From Phallusia fumigata (lineage: Eukaryota; Chordata; Ascidiacea; Phlebobranchia; Ascidiidae): DNA of 33,866 nt. The notes under the pieces were generated by a model that did not search any database, was not told where the DNA came from, and was given only the letters and a program-made list of their open reading frames with translations. Shown here piece by piece: positions 1 to 13,056 of this stretch. The stretch spans positions 1 through 33,866 of the forward strand of contig QXVZ01026590.1 in NCBI GenBank assembly GCA_008931825.1, written 5' to 3'. A program made the position numbers and the translations under genes. The stretch's first letter is position 1; each line of letters opens with the position of its first letter.

Positions 1-87
1 TGCGGTTTAAACTTCGATAACCTTCCTATAGAAATTATGGGTGCGTGGCATTATTTGATAGGCTCAACTTTAAATGGATGAACTTAC

Positions 88-3000
88 TCTGTACGGGCGT
101 TTCCAGTTTGGTTTACGGTAGCGCAGCACGAGCACAGATAGGAATGTGAAACCGTAGAAGATCCATGAGGCGAAGGTGAAGTAATCGATTAGACTTGAGA
201 ACGTTGAAGTGTCGGGAATGATCATGATTATGGCGATGAACGACTGTGAGAGCAATAATGGCCGTTGTTATTTATACTTTACACGTGACTGCGTTTTTTT
301 CCAAGGTGCTTAAACAAATTAAAACGTGTCCAAGTTACAAAAACAACAGTGCACACTTGTTTCTTTGAGTGTTAATCAGTATGTGTAAAAGAGCAATGAA
401 AAACCTTTAAAATACTTTGAACTACTCGAATCCTTTAACACAACACCAAATCATCCACTTTATGAAGGTGAAACGAAATTTTCTCAATTCAACTCATGTA
501 ACCGCCCTAGAACTCACACGTAGCCCTACGATAAACATGTCTAACGCATGCGTTTCATTCAGGCCTGCTTCATAGAGATCTATTTCCATACCTATACAAC
601 TAATTTATGTTTTAGCGTTTTTTTTTAACTTACGTTGAACATGAGTGCAGGAGATGGTGTGTAACACGTCACGCTGATAAAAGAGAAGATTTCCAGCATG
701 TGACCGTTTCTTCCAGCAGCATATGTAATTCTACACGCAAGTATATTAAAAGTGTGATTCGCATTAACTGCACCTTGTGATATAATTTGGACCAGAGATG
801 GCCTATTTTTTTAAAGCAGTGGGAGCTAGAGAATCATTGTGTAAATCTGTTGTTTGCGTTTAGTGGGGTTTGTTGCGTCTTGGTCAAAGCTCTTTACCCG
901 GGTACACACAAAAAAGACAGTATGGGAAGAACATAGTAGACAGCGACGAATCAGGGCTGCTTCTAGTCAAGTTATGCAATAACATAAACATACGTTTTGT
1001 CATTAAAGGATCGCCAATGGCAGTGTGTGGGTGTAATGGTGAAAAATTATAAAGCCTTTTAAGTGCTAACTTACAGTTTGTCCGCTCTGTTGCCTACATT
1101 GCTTGCACACGAAAATTTTAACGCGTCGGTTTTATAGCCAGTCTAGAGTGATGTTGCTTGCCGTGTCACACACACCTTCCAGCGGTGAAAGCGCTTCCGT
1201 TTGCGGCTCCAAAAGTTGAACAGGCGACCGCGATGGGAACGAGAAAACTTGCGGGTCCAAAAACGCGATCACCGAAGGTCTAAGATAAACATTAATACCA
1301 GTTAGTTGCCGTTGTTTACTTTTAAAGCAGTAACTGTCGATACCCCTTTGAAATCACCAACCAGTTCTCATACCTTATTTACGTGATTTCCGGAAAGTAA
1401 TTTGCGTGTTCAAATTACAAACCATCCGCGTACCCCCTAGGATCGGATCCCGTGCCCCTTAGGGGTACAAGTACCCATGTTTAGGAACCTCTGTCTTGAA
1501 GGAAGCACCCGAAAAAAATTCTTCAAAATTCGCTGGTAAAGCTGATTTTTACAACCAAAATACTGCTATGTTTGTAAGTGCTTAAGAGGTTGCAAATATT
1601 AGGATTTTATCTTGCTGAATAAATGCTTGGTAAGTTGAATATAGTTTGGCATCAGGATTTCGCAACTTGAATTAAATTATTTGAAATATATGAGTATGCC
1701 GTAGGCTGGTCTTTGCCCAGCGCAATTACTTCAGGATAAGAGTTGGAATTTTATTTCGTTACCACTGTTTTCGTATGGACGTATAGGGACGAAAAGCGTA
1801 AAGTGATTCGTAAAGCATCGACAAAAACATCTGATTTCATGTGTTGTTGATTTAAGCGGTCGATTGACGTCAATGCATTTCAGCGTTGTTAATCAGCCAC
1901 GGAAACTGAATACACGACCCACATGTTGACTTAAACAAAGCTAACACAGAAACATGTGAACAAAGCGTGTTGCACAAGCAAACACTCGTGATATGTGTTC
2001 GTTGATTGACAACTACTCGATGGCCTCTTCTGCTGTACAAGAACCACCACGTTAAGTGTTTGAAATGCATAGGTGATATTCTGTACACCCTAAAAGTTGA
2101 ATAAACAGGCAATTTGTTATGAGTGACGCCCTTCGACTTGACATCAACTTCTTGTTTATCGTCACTGCACGTCTAGTTTATTGTCTTGCAAGTTACGAAA
2201 AATATAATGTAGTCTGGTGGTTCCCAATCCTATCTTGCGGCATTCTTTTGCTGAGACTTCGCGGTACCCTTAGCGGCTTATATGGCACTTACTAAACGAA
2301 CAATGTAAACACACTATTCATGAATCCCATTTTCCGAAAGCTGTGCATAAAAAAGGCCTGTTGTATAGGCTGCAACACATTGCTATATTTCATTGGTTCG
2401 TATGTACAACCGTCCATTGGTTTTCGCAAACCTGAAGCGTTTACCACGTGTCACTTACGATAGCTACTGCCGTTGATTGTAACATCTCTGTGGGTGACAT
2501 CACAGTGAAGTAAGAGATGTTGACTAGAATGTAAAGCACGGTGACGAGGGGAATTCCAATCCCTATGACAAGCGGGAAGTTTCTGCGGAAATTGAAAGAT
2601 CTTAATGTGTGTGTCAGCTGCATCTCATTTACATAACACCAATGAGTGCAGACAAAAGTTTAGGAATCTGTGGGCTGGTTACACAAGAAACATACGAACA
2701 TTTACTTTCGGTACACAGTTTTGTTTTTGCCTCACTTGAATTTTCGCAATCGCCAATGAGAATTTCGTTGCGCAATAAACCTTGTTGTAAGTTTTACGTT
2801 TTTCTGCAACAAACTTTTGATGCCAATATTGGGGTCAGCGATGGACGGCGTACTCATTGCAAATATTCAAGAAAAAAATTGAGGCAATCAATAAATCAAC
2901 AAGTAGTTTTACCTTGGAGGGTTTTCTAATTCTTCGGTGACGAAATTTAGCTGATTCCTAAAACAATATTTTGAGTTAGTCAGCGTGACACCAAAAAACG

Positions 3001-6000
3001 CCGTTCAAAAATCAAGAATAATTCTGGGATTTTTAATAAATAACGTTTTATAAAAAGTGCTCAACTTTGTCGGAAAACTACTTCCCTCCTAACCTTGTTA
3101 TCAGTGTATGTGCTTCGTCATGAACAAAACACTCGAACGGTTCAAAGACCTCTTTTCATGCAACCCGACCAAACAGCAAACATGTGTACGTATGATTAAA
3201 GCCGCAAGCTTTAAGTTTAACCAGCAAATATTTTTCTACACAACATTGACATTCTGAGGCTATCACCGGTATGCAGGGTCTTGTTTGATAACATAGATAC
3301 GCTGTATGTTTGAAATACGTACGGCTTATGCCAGTCTGCTTCATTGTTTAGCAAATTATTATTCTGAGTATTGCCAGAAAAACTAAACGAATATTTTTGT
3401 TTGTTCTTTAACAAATCTTAACGATGTAGTTTTTGGAATTTGCGTTATTTTACGTTTTCCCGAGTTTGTCTTGTGATTGTTTAAAGGATCGCTAAGTGCT
3501 GTTCTACCTTTCCGGACGATTGGATTTTACATTAATTCCCTCCAATTTTGAACTAGTACAACTCTCGAAAAACTAAATCCTTTTTATAAAAATCATTTCA
3601 AATCATTTCTACTTTAAAATTTCTTAATTTTCTGATGCAACGTTTGCCGAAATTAAATCGACCTTATGATAAACAACATTGTATTAGTAACAAATTCAAA
3701 ATCAATATTTTTACTTACCAGCCGTCGTACGACCACAGTCCACTGTAAAACGCTACAGCGATTGCTGAGAAAGAACTTGCTGACCCAGCGAATGCATTGG
3801 TGAGATTTTCAGTCCTTCCCTGACCGAGCATGACGAAACCACCAACAATAATCGCCGCAATGATGGCCAGCTTGGCCGCGGTAAAGAAGATTTGTACGAA
3901 GTTGCTCAGTTTCACACTGAAGCAGTTGATTGCTGTGATAAGAACTGTGAAAACATGAAAAATTCGTTTAGATTGTTGAGAAGCGCAGCATTCTTTAGGC
4001 TATATACTGTACAGCACAACAGGGGTGAGCAAACTACGGTTCTCGGGCTAAAACCGGCCGTGGAAGTCTTTTATTCTGGCCCGTCAGATGTTGTAACATA
4101 TAGGTACAATAACACAATTCATTCATCTTTTGCCCGTTCGCCAGGGAATTAAAGCGTGTTCGATTTGTTCAGTAAGTCTTGTCCACATTCGCACGGGCCG
4201 CCAGTCAAACCTAAAAACTGTCTCCGTGAGCCAACACAATTTATTGCAAAATGCCAGACTTTCGAAACGACATAACAACGCCCAAGAACCAAACATATCA
4301 TTGCGGTTTTATCTCATGAAAATTGGTTTGGGATTTTAAAAACCATCCATTCACACAGCTATTAAACTAACATTTGTGTACACGGATAGACGAAGGATTC
4401 CGGGAAACAGTGGAATTCGGTCTCTGTTGGTCGCAGTGACATCGTTAAAAGTTAATGAGTGATTACTTTGTCTGTGGCAGCTTACCAGACACAAAAACCC
4501 GACAACACAATTTGCTCCAAATGTCATAAATGTCAAAACTTCAAATCAATTGTGGTTACATATCCTGATGCTTTTTAGAAAGGAAAATAAATGTATGCTA
4601 CAATTCCCTTCTCATTTTGGGTGCCTTTATAACTGCCCTAATCTGTTTACGGAATTTTAAAAGGTTATTAGAACCCTGAAAGGGCGGCCATCAATCACGG
4701 CGACATATGTACGCTACAATCTAAATTAGATATTTTGCTCCGATCAAGTCCAGCAAGTGATAGACGTGAGTCAGTAGTTCACAACATGAGTTAAACGAAG
4801 GAATTTCCACTTTGTAGTTAAGTTATTTATAATAAGTGCAATACTTGTAGACCAGTGGTTCCAAACCTTTTCATGATAATACTTTACATCACTTCTTGTC
4901 TAGTAGGAGAGGAATGAAAAGTTCAAAAAAACGCATTCGGGGGAATATGCGTCAAAAAGGTTGGGAGCAATGACTTAAGACATTCAATTTATGTTCAGTT
5001 TATAACTTACGTATACAAAAAGCAGCAGCACATTTCTGTATAGCAACAGGCGGGGCGCAGCCGGGATAAAACGGGGCTGTGACGTATTCAGCGAACCCGA
5101 CAGAGATGATGGCGAACGATGAAGGCTTGGTTACCACCACTGACGTCCACACAACGAGGTAACCGATCAAATTGCCAAACGCCGCTCTCAGATATTGATA
5201 TTCCCCTCCAGATTTTGTAATCATCAAACCGAGCTCGATGTAGCTAATGGCACCTGAATGAAAAGTAGGACTTAGTTCGTTGTTTTCAGGACACCGTTTT
5301 TTAAATATTGACAAATTGTTTGTTTGAAAGTATTCAGTAAAGTTGTTCGGGAAGTTTTAGCCAAAAACATCAAGAACGATTTTGTTTATAGTTGTTCCCT
5401 GAAAGTTTACAAAAAAAACAGAAACAGAAATTGCAAATAAGGGGTTGAGATATTTCTTTGTTTTTAAGGGGTGAGATATTCTTTACTCGCAAGCACGCAA
5501 GCACGCAGATACAGTGGCGAAAATGCTTGGGGTCAATGTTTAGTGGACTGTGGCCAAGGCGAAGAATGCAGACATTTCTTTGCTTTCAAGAGTTCTTAAG
5601 ATGGCATGTTGTAACCTTTTTGTCATAGTATACCTTTCGCAAAAGGTAGCAAACATAATTATCAGCAAACCTAGCTATCGATTCTTGTTAACTTGCAACG
5701 TTGATATGCCTTAAGTGAGGTTATTGGCTTAAGTTGGGCAATTTGGTTCAGACAGAAAAGGTAGGCAAACACAGGTTGGCAGCAAAACTGCATTATCATA
5801 GGAGAGCCGCAGCTCTTTGTGTTCGGAAGCGCAAAGCACACAAGTTAGGGAAAAGTCAATTTGGTCAGCTGGACTGCGCTATGTACGCAAAGGCTTGTTG
5901 GTTTAATGCAATGAAGATGAAATACCAGGAATGACAAAGCGTTTAACATCTCTCCTGTTTGTGAGTATGCACCAGGGTACGGTTGAGGCGTTGTGAAAAA

Positions 6001-7089
6001 GTGATAAAAATACTTGGATTAAAGCTGACACTACAAGACACCATTGCAGACTGCAAATGAATATGTATACGTAACATAGTATGCTGTAGTTTGTCTGTCA
6101 GATAACATAACAAGTTGGTGGTTTTAAAAGTTATCCAACATGCGTTTGTCCCAGGCCGATATGGTGTTTTCAAACTTTTTACGACATCAATTTTTCCCAA
6201 CGTTACGAGAGGGAAAGCAATAAATGTTGTGTACAAAGTGGATTGCGCAAACTTACTGCAAACATTACGAAAAGCAACATTAGTTTTAACGACCTGACCA
6301 CACTGATCATGTTCTTGAGCTGTTTATGTGTGCGATTGGATGTTCTCACGTCACGAGCAAGTGGACGAACCAACTTCCCTAAAGACACATTTTGTCCGGC
6401 AAAGAGGATTACAGAACACAACTGTGCCTTTATTTTTGACATTTCCTGTTTTGTTTGATTAAAGAAGTTTATTTTCAGTTGGTGTCGGTTTATAAACTGA
6501 CCACAATGTTATCTCAAATATTGAGGCCCTCACTTAACGTTGCCAGAACTCCACATCCAGCCCAAACGCACAGACTGGCTCCCACAGATTCTGCTTCCGC
6601 TAATATCCCAGCAGGGGAGAGGAAAATCCCGGACCCGATCATGGTGCCGACTACCAAAGATATTCCTCCGACCAACCCGACCTAAAGATTAGACAAAACT
6701 TTATGTTGTTTAACCAGTCATTATAATAATAAACTGCCGATCTTGCAGTCGTCTTTTGCTCATGATAAAAGTCAAATTAAATCTATACCTAGTATCTAAG
6801 TATTATCACGATGTAAGTGAATGTGAAAAGATTTACAGGCATGAGATTTTAGCCCACAACAAGTTATAGCAAAACCAAAGCTAAACGAAAGAATTGCAAG
6901 AATTCAGTTTGAAACCCTTTAGCTGTTAAAACCGATTCGGAAACACAGGTAGTTATTTGTCATGGATGTTCGTTATTCTCAGCAGAAGCTGCTGCAACCT
7001 ACCTCTCTTTTTAGTTCCACTTCACCTTTGCTGGATTTGCTGCTCGGAGTTACGCTAAACTTCCGATGTCGCAACTCTGTTTCCGACAT
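88..7089 (-). CDS. SLC7A9: Gene A: b0,+AT-like amino-acid exchanger light chain (SLC7A9 family), 3' end outside window
   Basis: Coding exons on the minus strand: 7089-7003, 6681-6534, 5253-5011, 3944-3719, 2957-2913, 2582-2459, 1279-1176, 730-634, 243-88. They give 410 codons with consistent phases and GT-AG introns; the last exons lie beyond base 1. Exon 1 starts [10 protein letters not shown] and ends ELKRE, joining VGLVGG. TM1 has GSGIF (residues 45-49). Cys144 (FYPGC), Trp230 and Asp233 (GLWSYDGW) fall at the same numbers as in human b0,+AT, as do NFVTEE and TFGDRV-type blocks. In this family the cysteine forms the disulfide to the SLC3 heavy chain (rBAT); the tryptophan and aspartate line the substrate pocket. 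Inferred role: plasma-membrane exchange of cationic and neutral amino acids. No SLC3 gene is in the window. Possible 3' splice sites lie just upstream of the ATG (RC ends in cgcag and tcaag), compatible with a 5' UTR intron or SL trans-splicing. The family is certain; one-to-one orthology is inferred. Confidence 0.93.
3719..3932 (-). other. Exon 4 homogenised tract, gene A copy
   Basis: Aligned by eye with gene B exon 4 (11628-11841), this tract shows 7 differences in about 214 bases. The next 12 bases of the same exon show 7 differences, and the flanking introns do not align. Exon 3 of the same genes looks only about 70% identical. This is the signature of gene conversion. Confidence 0.75.
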
Positions 7090-7261
7090 CTTGAAAATTA
7101 ACTGCGATCAACAAGCTACAGTAGAAGCAATTTTCTTACAACTTGCCTCAAACGAAGAAAGGTTACCTAGTTGAAGTCGAAAGGCAAAAATGTTTGCAAA
7201 ATATTAGTTTCAAAATTTTAGTCAGTCAGACTGCTCACATTTTGTGATATTTACGCAGTCT

Positions 7262-7620
7262 TTACTTTACTTGGCTTGCTTTCCATTACCGAGCTTTTGT
7301 GGCTGCCCGTAATCGTTAACGTGTCTGCTTACCATGAGCAATAAAGTAATTTGCCAGATAGAAACAATTAGGCTTGGAATTTTTTTGCGACTTTACCATA
7401 CCACCTAGAAACTCAGTCATGACCGTTTTAAACCAAAAGCCTGTTTGACATATTGCTGTTGGTCAATCACTCTTCTTTTTCAAGGTTTTGTGACTACCTG
7501 TTAACCCATAACATCTACAACCTCATCATACGCATTAAAGTAGTTTGCCAGATTGAAACAATTCGATCGTGAATTTTTTTGTTATTTTACCGTGATGAAG
7601 CTCAAAAATTCATTCAATTT
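7262..7620. repeat. Degenerate ~194 bp direct repeat upstream of gene A
   Basis: Bases from 7338 (gcaataaagtaatttgccag) recur from 7532 (gcattaaagtagtttgccag), an offset of 194 bases. Both are followed by a gaaacaatt block, a t-run and a tttacc stretch. Similarity fades on both sides, so this is an old tandem duplication. Confidence 0.6.
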
Positions 7621-8654
7621 AGTTTTTTCCCATGCGGTCTAGTCAGCACTACTCTAAGCCCAACAACACGCACAAAAACGCACAAAAAAACAACACTATG
7701 ATTTTCCGCCCGATGTATTCACATTTAAATTTGATAACTGAACGTTTTAAATCGAACGCCTTGTGGTTTGTAAAGACGTGGAAATTGTACTACAGTCCGC
7801 TATTGGTCCTTTACTGTGCTTTTCTGTAAAAAATACGTTTAATTAAAACGTTTTTACGCTACACTGATTTCTAATACCACGACTCAATCGTTTACTGCAT
7901 ACTTGCGCACTTTTGGGCGGTATCAACTGGATTCTGTTTGCTCTCCGACGATTTTGCAGCGCAATAACTAATATCCATTTAATATGACCTATACGTACTT
8001 CATTTTGGACAGCACTTGCATAGAATAAATCTCAGGCCCTATCTGCTTTTAATGTTTGGCATCACCCCGAAAACAATAATAAATGAAAACTGGTGAATCT
8101 GACGTGTGTTGACATACAGCTCGTCAATCCTGACGGTGTTTGCATAGCCCTGCCTTGCATTGGGTTTCGCGTTGTGGATAGTTGTGTGAAACTTCTTTCT
8201 TCCGTCACAAACTGTAACGCTCCTGTGCTGCTCGCTGAACAGGATCTAGATTTGGTTCTAAATGTCATTTACACGATTTTAAACGTTGCTGTGAGGTTTC
8301 GTGCACAAAACATTGGCAACTCTTGATTAATTGGTCTAAGTTATACCTTTATTGGGAACTTGCAGTTGTGTTTCTCTGTCCATTTGCAATTTTATTATCC
8401 AACTTTAAGCAATCTTAAGATAACCGAACTCACCATTATAGATAAGCCTCTGACACAAGCCCCACAGTCCAGCTCGAGGTCCAGCTCTGATCTGCCAGTA
8501 CACCTCTTCAGGTTTAGCGTACAGCGATTATTTAGGTTTAATTGCGAATCTTCATTATGAAAGGTAGCCTGTCCTGAAGGATTTTCGCTACGTCATTTAA
8601 AACATCACAGCTGTGACCAACCTTAACTTAGACTGGACAAAATAATAAGATGTA

Positions 8655-8660
8655 TTTATT
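8655..8660 (-). terminator. Poly(A) signal of gene B
   Basis: AATAAA on the minus strand, 142 bases past the gene B stop codon. It is the first canonical hexamer downstream. Confidence 0.5.
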
Positions 8661-8801
8661 TTTGTGCCCAACCTCTCAACCGAACTTACAAACACAAGTA
8701 AAAAACCTTGAATGAAAACGAAAAAATGACACTTGCAACTTACAGCACAAAATACAAAATAAAACACCAGCTGAGCAATCATGTTGTGATGAACCGGAGG
8801 A

Positions 8802-11800
8802 TCAGAATGCATACGACTTCCCAAATTCTTCTTCGATTTCTTCATCCAGTGACTCGTCATCTGGAGGCGGCACAACTTCAAGCAGCTCTTGTAAAAACAC
8901 TGTCAATGGACCTGTGATGAGGGAAAATAACACGCTGGGTAGGGTTAAGATCAAAAGACATCATAATAGGGCGGAACATTTGCTGTAGCAAACTTGCTAA
9001 ATGAATTAAGTCTCGATTTGACTTGTGCACCGAACGCAAAAAAAATCGGGTTTCAGTTCTCTGATTAAAAACATAACTACCAGAGAGCTTGTATATAGTG
9101 AATACATTGTAATGCAAACGTTTAAAACTATCGCTGTTGTCATAACCAGTACAACTACGTTCTGTATTGTGCTAAATCATGGCAGCAAAAGCATACGAAG
9201 TGTTCATGGAGGTCAAACGTTATTTACCCATGAACGGCGGGACAATCTTGAAATGAACGAAGGGGATGTAAAATATAAGTCCTGCAAGGATGAAGATTGC
9301 GGCGTAGAGATACTCGATTGCTGGGTCCTCCAGGATCGGAGCAACGATGAGATACAAAGATGCGAGAAAACAGATGGCTGGGATCGGAAGAAACACCTGG
9401 AACAAAACCGTATCTTGAACCACATTACGTTTGTGTTAAAAAATCTAGAAAACTTGTGAAACAAAAGTGTTTTTGGAATTCTGAACAGTTGGTCCTGTTT
9501 TTTGTTTTTCATTTCTTGGTAGTTGATTAGAGACGACCAGATCATGCCGCACCAGCATAAGTATATTTTTACGTTGTTTACAGTACAAAAACAAGGAGGA
9601 GTGTTAAACAAAAATGTTTCATATAAACTCCCTTTCACGATTTTTATTAAGGTTTTTTTGTTACGATTTGAGTAATAACAAGTTTAAAATTAGCAGCGTT
9701 TTTTTTCCTTTTACCAAATTTTTGTAAGGCAGGTTCTTACGCGGTAAGGCCTTTTCCAGTGTGGCTTACGATAACGCAGCACGATCACTGATAGAAATGT
9801 GAAACCGTAGAAGATCCACGCGGCAAAAGTGAAGTAATCGATGAGACTTGAGAAAGTTGAAGTGTCGGGAATGACCATTATAACAGCGATAGACGCCTGG
9901 CAAATTAATAAAGAAACAATCTGGACCTTGAGTCATTGAGATCCTACCCTGATGTCAAAAAAGTAATCATCAGAAATGCGCTTATCCTGCTTCTTACCTT
10001 TAGTTAACAACGAACCTAAAAACGTCCTATATTTGTTTTGTCTCATGTACTGAAGGTATTGTTTTATAAGGTGGTTGCTTTTTTAGTTTAGTAAGTTTCT
10101 CCTCTTTTTCAACTTACCTGTACTATCAGAGCAGGCGAAGGTGTCAACCGTGTAATACTGATGTATGAAAATATACTCAACATATGCCCATTCTTTCCAG
10201 CTGCATAACCCACTCTGCAAAACAAAATAGATTTTGATTGTGTGTCGGATTTAACGGACGTCACATTTTACTTTGACAGTTTATTAAAACGCGTAATGTG
10301 TTGTTGCACTGTTTTCTTTATTGCACTTCTCTTCATTCCATTTTATTTGTTGTTTTTATTTATTTTAATCTGAATCCCGCGTGACTTTATCGGTTTAGAA
10401 TTAGACCAATGCTGCTAAAGTGCATCGCTCAGGGAACACAAGTGACCGAGTCGGGATTGGAACCCACAACCTTGCGAGTTTACAAAGTAATATGGGTCGC
10501 AATTACTGCTGGATTTCGAAAACCAAATGCACTTCACCAACCTGCCTGTTGCGAAGAGAGTGCCGTTGGCTGAACCGAAAGTTGAACAAGCCACAGCTAT
10601 GGGAACCAAAAAACTTGCCGGACCAAAAACCCGATCTCCGAAAGTCTAAAAGAATCGATTTTGAATTGTTGTATTATCTACTCGTAGCGTACAACTAGAG
10701 GGATACACGATATAGAATAATTAAGTATACTGGAATCTTATAAACATCTTTTTATTACGGAGTTTTTAATTTGATCCTATCAATTTCAGCAAAGTTCTTT
10801 ACTCATTTCATAGGAAAAGTTGTTGGGTTTTTTTAAATCACATCTTAGTGACTCCGACTTCTCTAGAATTTTAAATTACGTATCGAGCATTCTAATATGA
10901 CGTCAACGTCGACTTACAATCGCGACTGCGTTTGATTGCATCATCTCTGCTGGCGTCATCACAGTGAAGTAAGCGATGTTGATGAGGATGTAAAGGATTG
11001 TGACCAGAGGAATCCCGATCATTACCACAAGTGGAAAGTTTCTGCGCAGTTGAAAGCGACTTGGTGGGATTGAGTTGAGTTTATTTCGCTTGGTGAAAGA
11101 AAACATAGCGGCACAAAAGCATAATCACCTTGCTACGAATCTTGTGTTAAAATGGATTTTGTGCTTGCAAAAAGAGATACGGCACATATTACGAGGTATT
11201 TTATAGAACAGTTAACTAGATGTCAAGAAGCCACTGCGTTTTTTGCCGAAGAAAGATTGTCAAGTAGCAAATTGGCATTTTTTTTCAAAGAAGGATTTCA
11301 GATAAACTATAAAAGTCGAAATTAACATGCAACCGTCAAGCTCTGAAGAACGCGTCAACTTCAGCTTTTTTGTAGCGGAGTTTAACTCCAATGACATTTT
11401 AGTTTTATTACTTACTTAACCGGGTTCTTGACTTCCGCGGTGATTGAATTGAGTTGGTTCCTTAAAAAATAGTCGGGTTTCGAATAGTGGAGAATTGTCG
11501 ATCAACATGTCACTAATATTAGCGACAACATCAGTTATTTCTACTGTTAGGATGCTTGTGTTGTAAGAAGGGCACACACTTGTATTAATATCATTTTCTA
11601 CATTTTTATGGCGTGTAAAAAACTTACCAGCCGTCGTACGACCACAGTCCACTGTAAAACGCTACAGCGATTGCTGAGAAAGAACTTGCCGACCCAGCGA
11701 ATGCATTGGTGAAATTTTCAGTCCTTCCCTGACCGAGCATGACGAAGCCACCGACAATAATCGCCGCAATGATGGCCAGCTTGGCCGCGGTGAAGAATAT

Positions 11801-13056
11801 TTGAACGAAGTTGCTCAGTTTCACACTGAAGCAGTTGATTGTGACGATGATCACTAGAAAGTTTTGGGAGGAAGTCAAACGCAAGTGTGTTTATGTAAAC
11901 CACATTTGTCACGTGTATGTGGAACAAAACGTTCTGTTTGGAACACTTGAGTTTTTTTTAAAATGTGCTTGTTTACACTAGTGGTCTGAAACCAAACCCT
12001 TTTACTCGCTAACACCAAAGCTTTGGTCACCCTCTAAAACTTTTCGACCGGTTTCGCTACAGATGGAATACCTTGCTAAAAATTGCCAATGTAACACATT
12101 TAATCAAACCGAACACTTCCTTTGGTATTTGATCAGATTATTTGGATCAAACCATGTTCAACCGCATCCAAAACACATACTCATTTTTCTACATGGTTAA
12201 CTACAGCACAAACTTACGTATGCTAAAGATAGCTGCACACTTTTGTACAGTAGCAGGTGGGGTGCAGTTGGCATAAAACGGGGTCGTGGCGTATTCCGCA
12301 AACCCAACGGCCAGAATCGCGGAAGCTGATGGTCCTGTAACTACGACAGTCGTCCAGACAACGAGATATCCAATCACATCCCCGTACGCTGCTCGTAGGT
12401 AGATGTAACTTCCGCCAGAGTGCTGTATCATCAAGCCCAGCTCGATGTAGCACAACGCGCCTGCCAGAAAACATGTGTGCTGTTTAATTGTTACATATGA
12501 TAATTTTCATTATAACGGCCATACGTCAGCAGCTGATTTTTTGCGAGAACGCGTTACTTAAAACGAACTCGGAGAGTTTCTGTCGCGGGTTCAAATCCCA
12601 GCGCCGACTACTTTTTCCAACCAACACCATACTGCCATAGACTGCATGGAAAGTTTGGTTACACTGGCACTTTCAGTTTACATTTTGCTGCCACTTATAG
12701 ACTCAACGTACGGGATAAATTTAAAGTACAATACCATACTTGACAATTAGTGTTTTACATTGCGTATAGTTAATCAACTACATTAGTGGTTTCAAACCCG
12801 GGGTCCTCTGTTTTAAATTATAACTCCTAGAAACAGACCAATTGAATCAAATTACTTTTAAAACATCTAAGAAATAGGGCATATTATCAAACTGCTCTCT
12901 TAACAAACCCATAGTTGCTAGCAAACCACATCCAGCCCAAATGCACAAACTTGCTCCCACTGATTGTGCTTCGCGCAATATCCCAGCAGGGGAAAGAAAG
13001 ATTCCGGAGCCGATCATGGTTCCGACCACCAGAGACAGACCTCCGATTAAACCCAC
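8802..13056 (-). CDS. SLC7A9: Gene B: b0,+AT-like transporter paralogue (SLC7A9 family), first exon not found
   Basis: Ten coding exons on the minus strand: 13056-12909, 12460-12218, 11853-11628, 11460-11416, 11041-10918, 10645-10542, 10214-10118, 9896-9741, 9396-9228, 8911-8802 (TGA). They give 473 residues from exon 2; all phases agree, and exon lengths 148, 243, 226, 45, 124, 104, 97 and 156 equal those of gene A. Visible marks are GSGIF in TM1, the heavy-chain cysteine in [13 protein letters not shown] and TFGDRV. The C-terminus has VVPPPDDE, like the VVPPEEDPE end of human b0,+AT; that VPP segment is, as I recall, needed for human b0,+AT to leave the [12 protein letters not shown] replaces the usual TEE with TAE. 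Exon 2 starts at a splice acceptor with an in-frame stop just upstream, so a start exon is missing. It is either far upstream, beyond or inside the neighbouring gene, or lost. Otherwise the frame is intact. Confidence 0.9.
9064..9150 (-). repeat. Dispersed repeat with hammerhead-like hairpin, copy 1 (decayed core)
   Basis: Shares attaaaaacataact, cagagagcttgtatatagtg and tcgctgttgtcat with copies at 20721 and 29072. It lies in gene B intron 10 (8912-9227). On the minus strand the hairpin arms are partly kept, but CTGATGA and GAAA are mutated. The homology between copies is clear. Confidence 0.75.
10380..10515 (-). repeat. tRNA-derived SINE fragment
   Basis: The minus strand has a B-box-like GGTTCCAATCC (10464-10454) followed by a GTGTTCCCTGAGC block and GCAGCATTGG. 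The same order appears at 21350-21440. It sits in gene B intron 7 (10215-10541). Confidence 0.6.
11628..11841 (-). other. Exon 4 homogenised tract, gene B copy
   Basis: Partner of 3719-3932. It encodes the TM5-TM6 segment from [11 protein letters not shown] through GLWSYDGW, which contains the gate tryptophan and pocket aspartate. Donor of the conversion cannot be told from two sequences. Confidence 0.75.
12560..12615 (+). repeat. tRNA-like B-box fragment, SINE remnant
   Basis: GCGGGTTCAAATCCCAGC contains a good Pol III B box (12588-12598). I see no cloverleaf or acceptor stem, so this is not a tRNA gene. It lies in the intron between gene B exons 2 and 3. Confidence 0.5.

Larger units (their letters stand above)
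7090..8801. other. Intergenic region between gene B 3' end and gene A exon 1
   Basis: This stretch must hold the B 3' UTR, the A promoter and the A 5' UTR. It contains a degenerate direct repeat (about 7262-7620) and no reading frame that looks like a protein. A stretch near 8430-8520 stays open in more than one frame and carries a short repeated ag(c)tc motif, but matches nothing I recognise. Confidence 0.5.

Noticed and set aside
9025..9459. 144-codon plus-strand open frame
   Set aside because: It is the antisense shadow of gene B exon 10 (9396-9228) plus repeat sequence.
12560..12615. tRNA gene
   Set aside because: Only a B box is visible; no acceptor stem, anticodon arm or A box at the right spacing.
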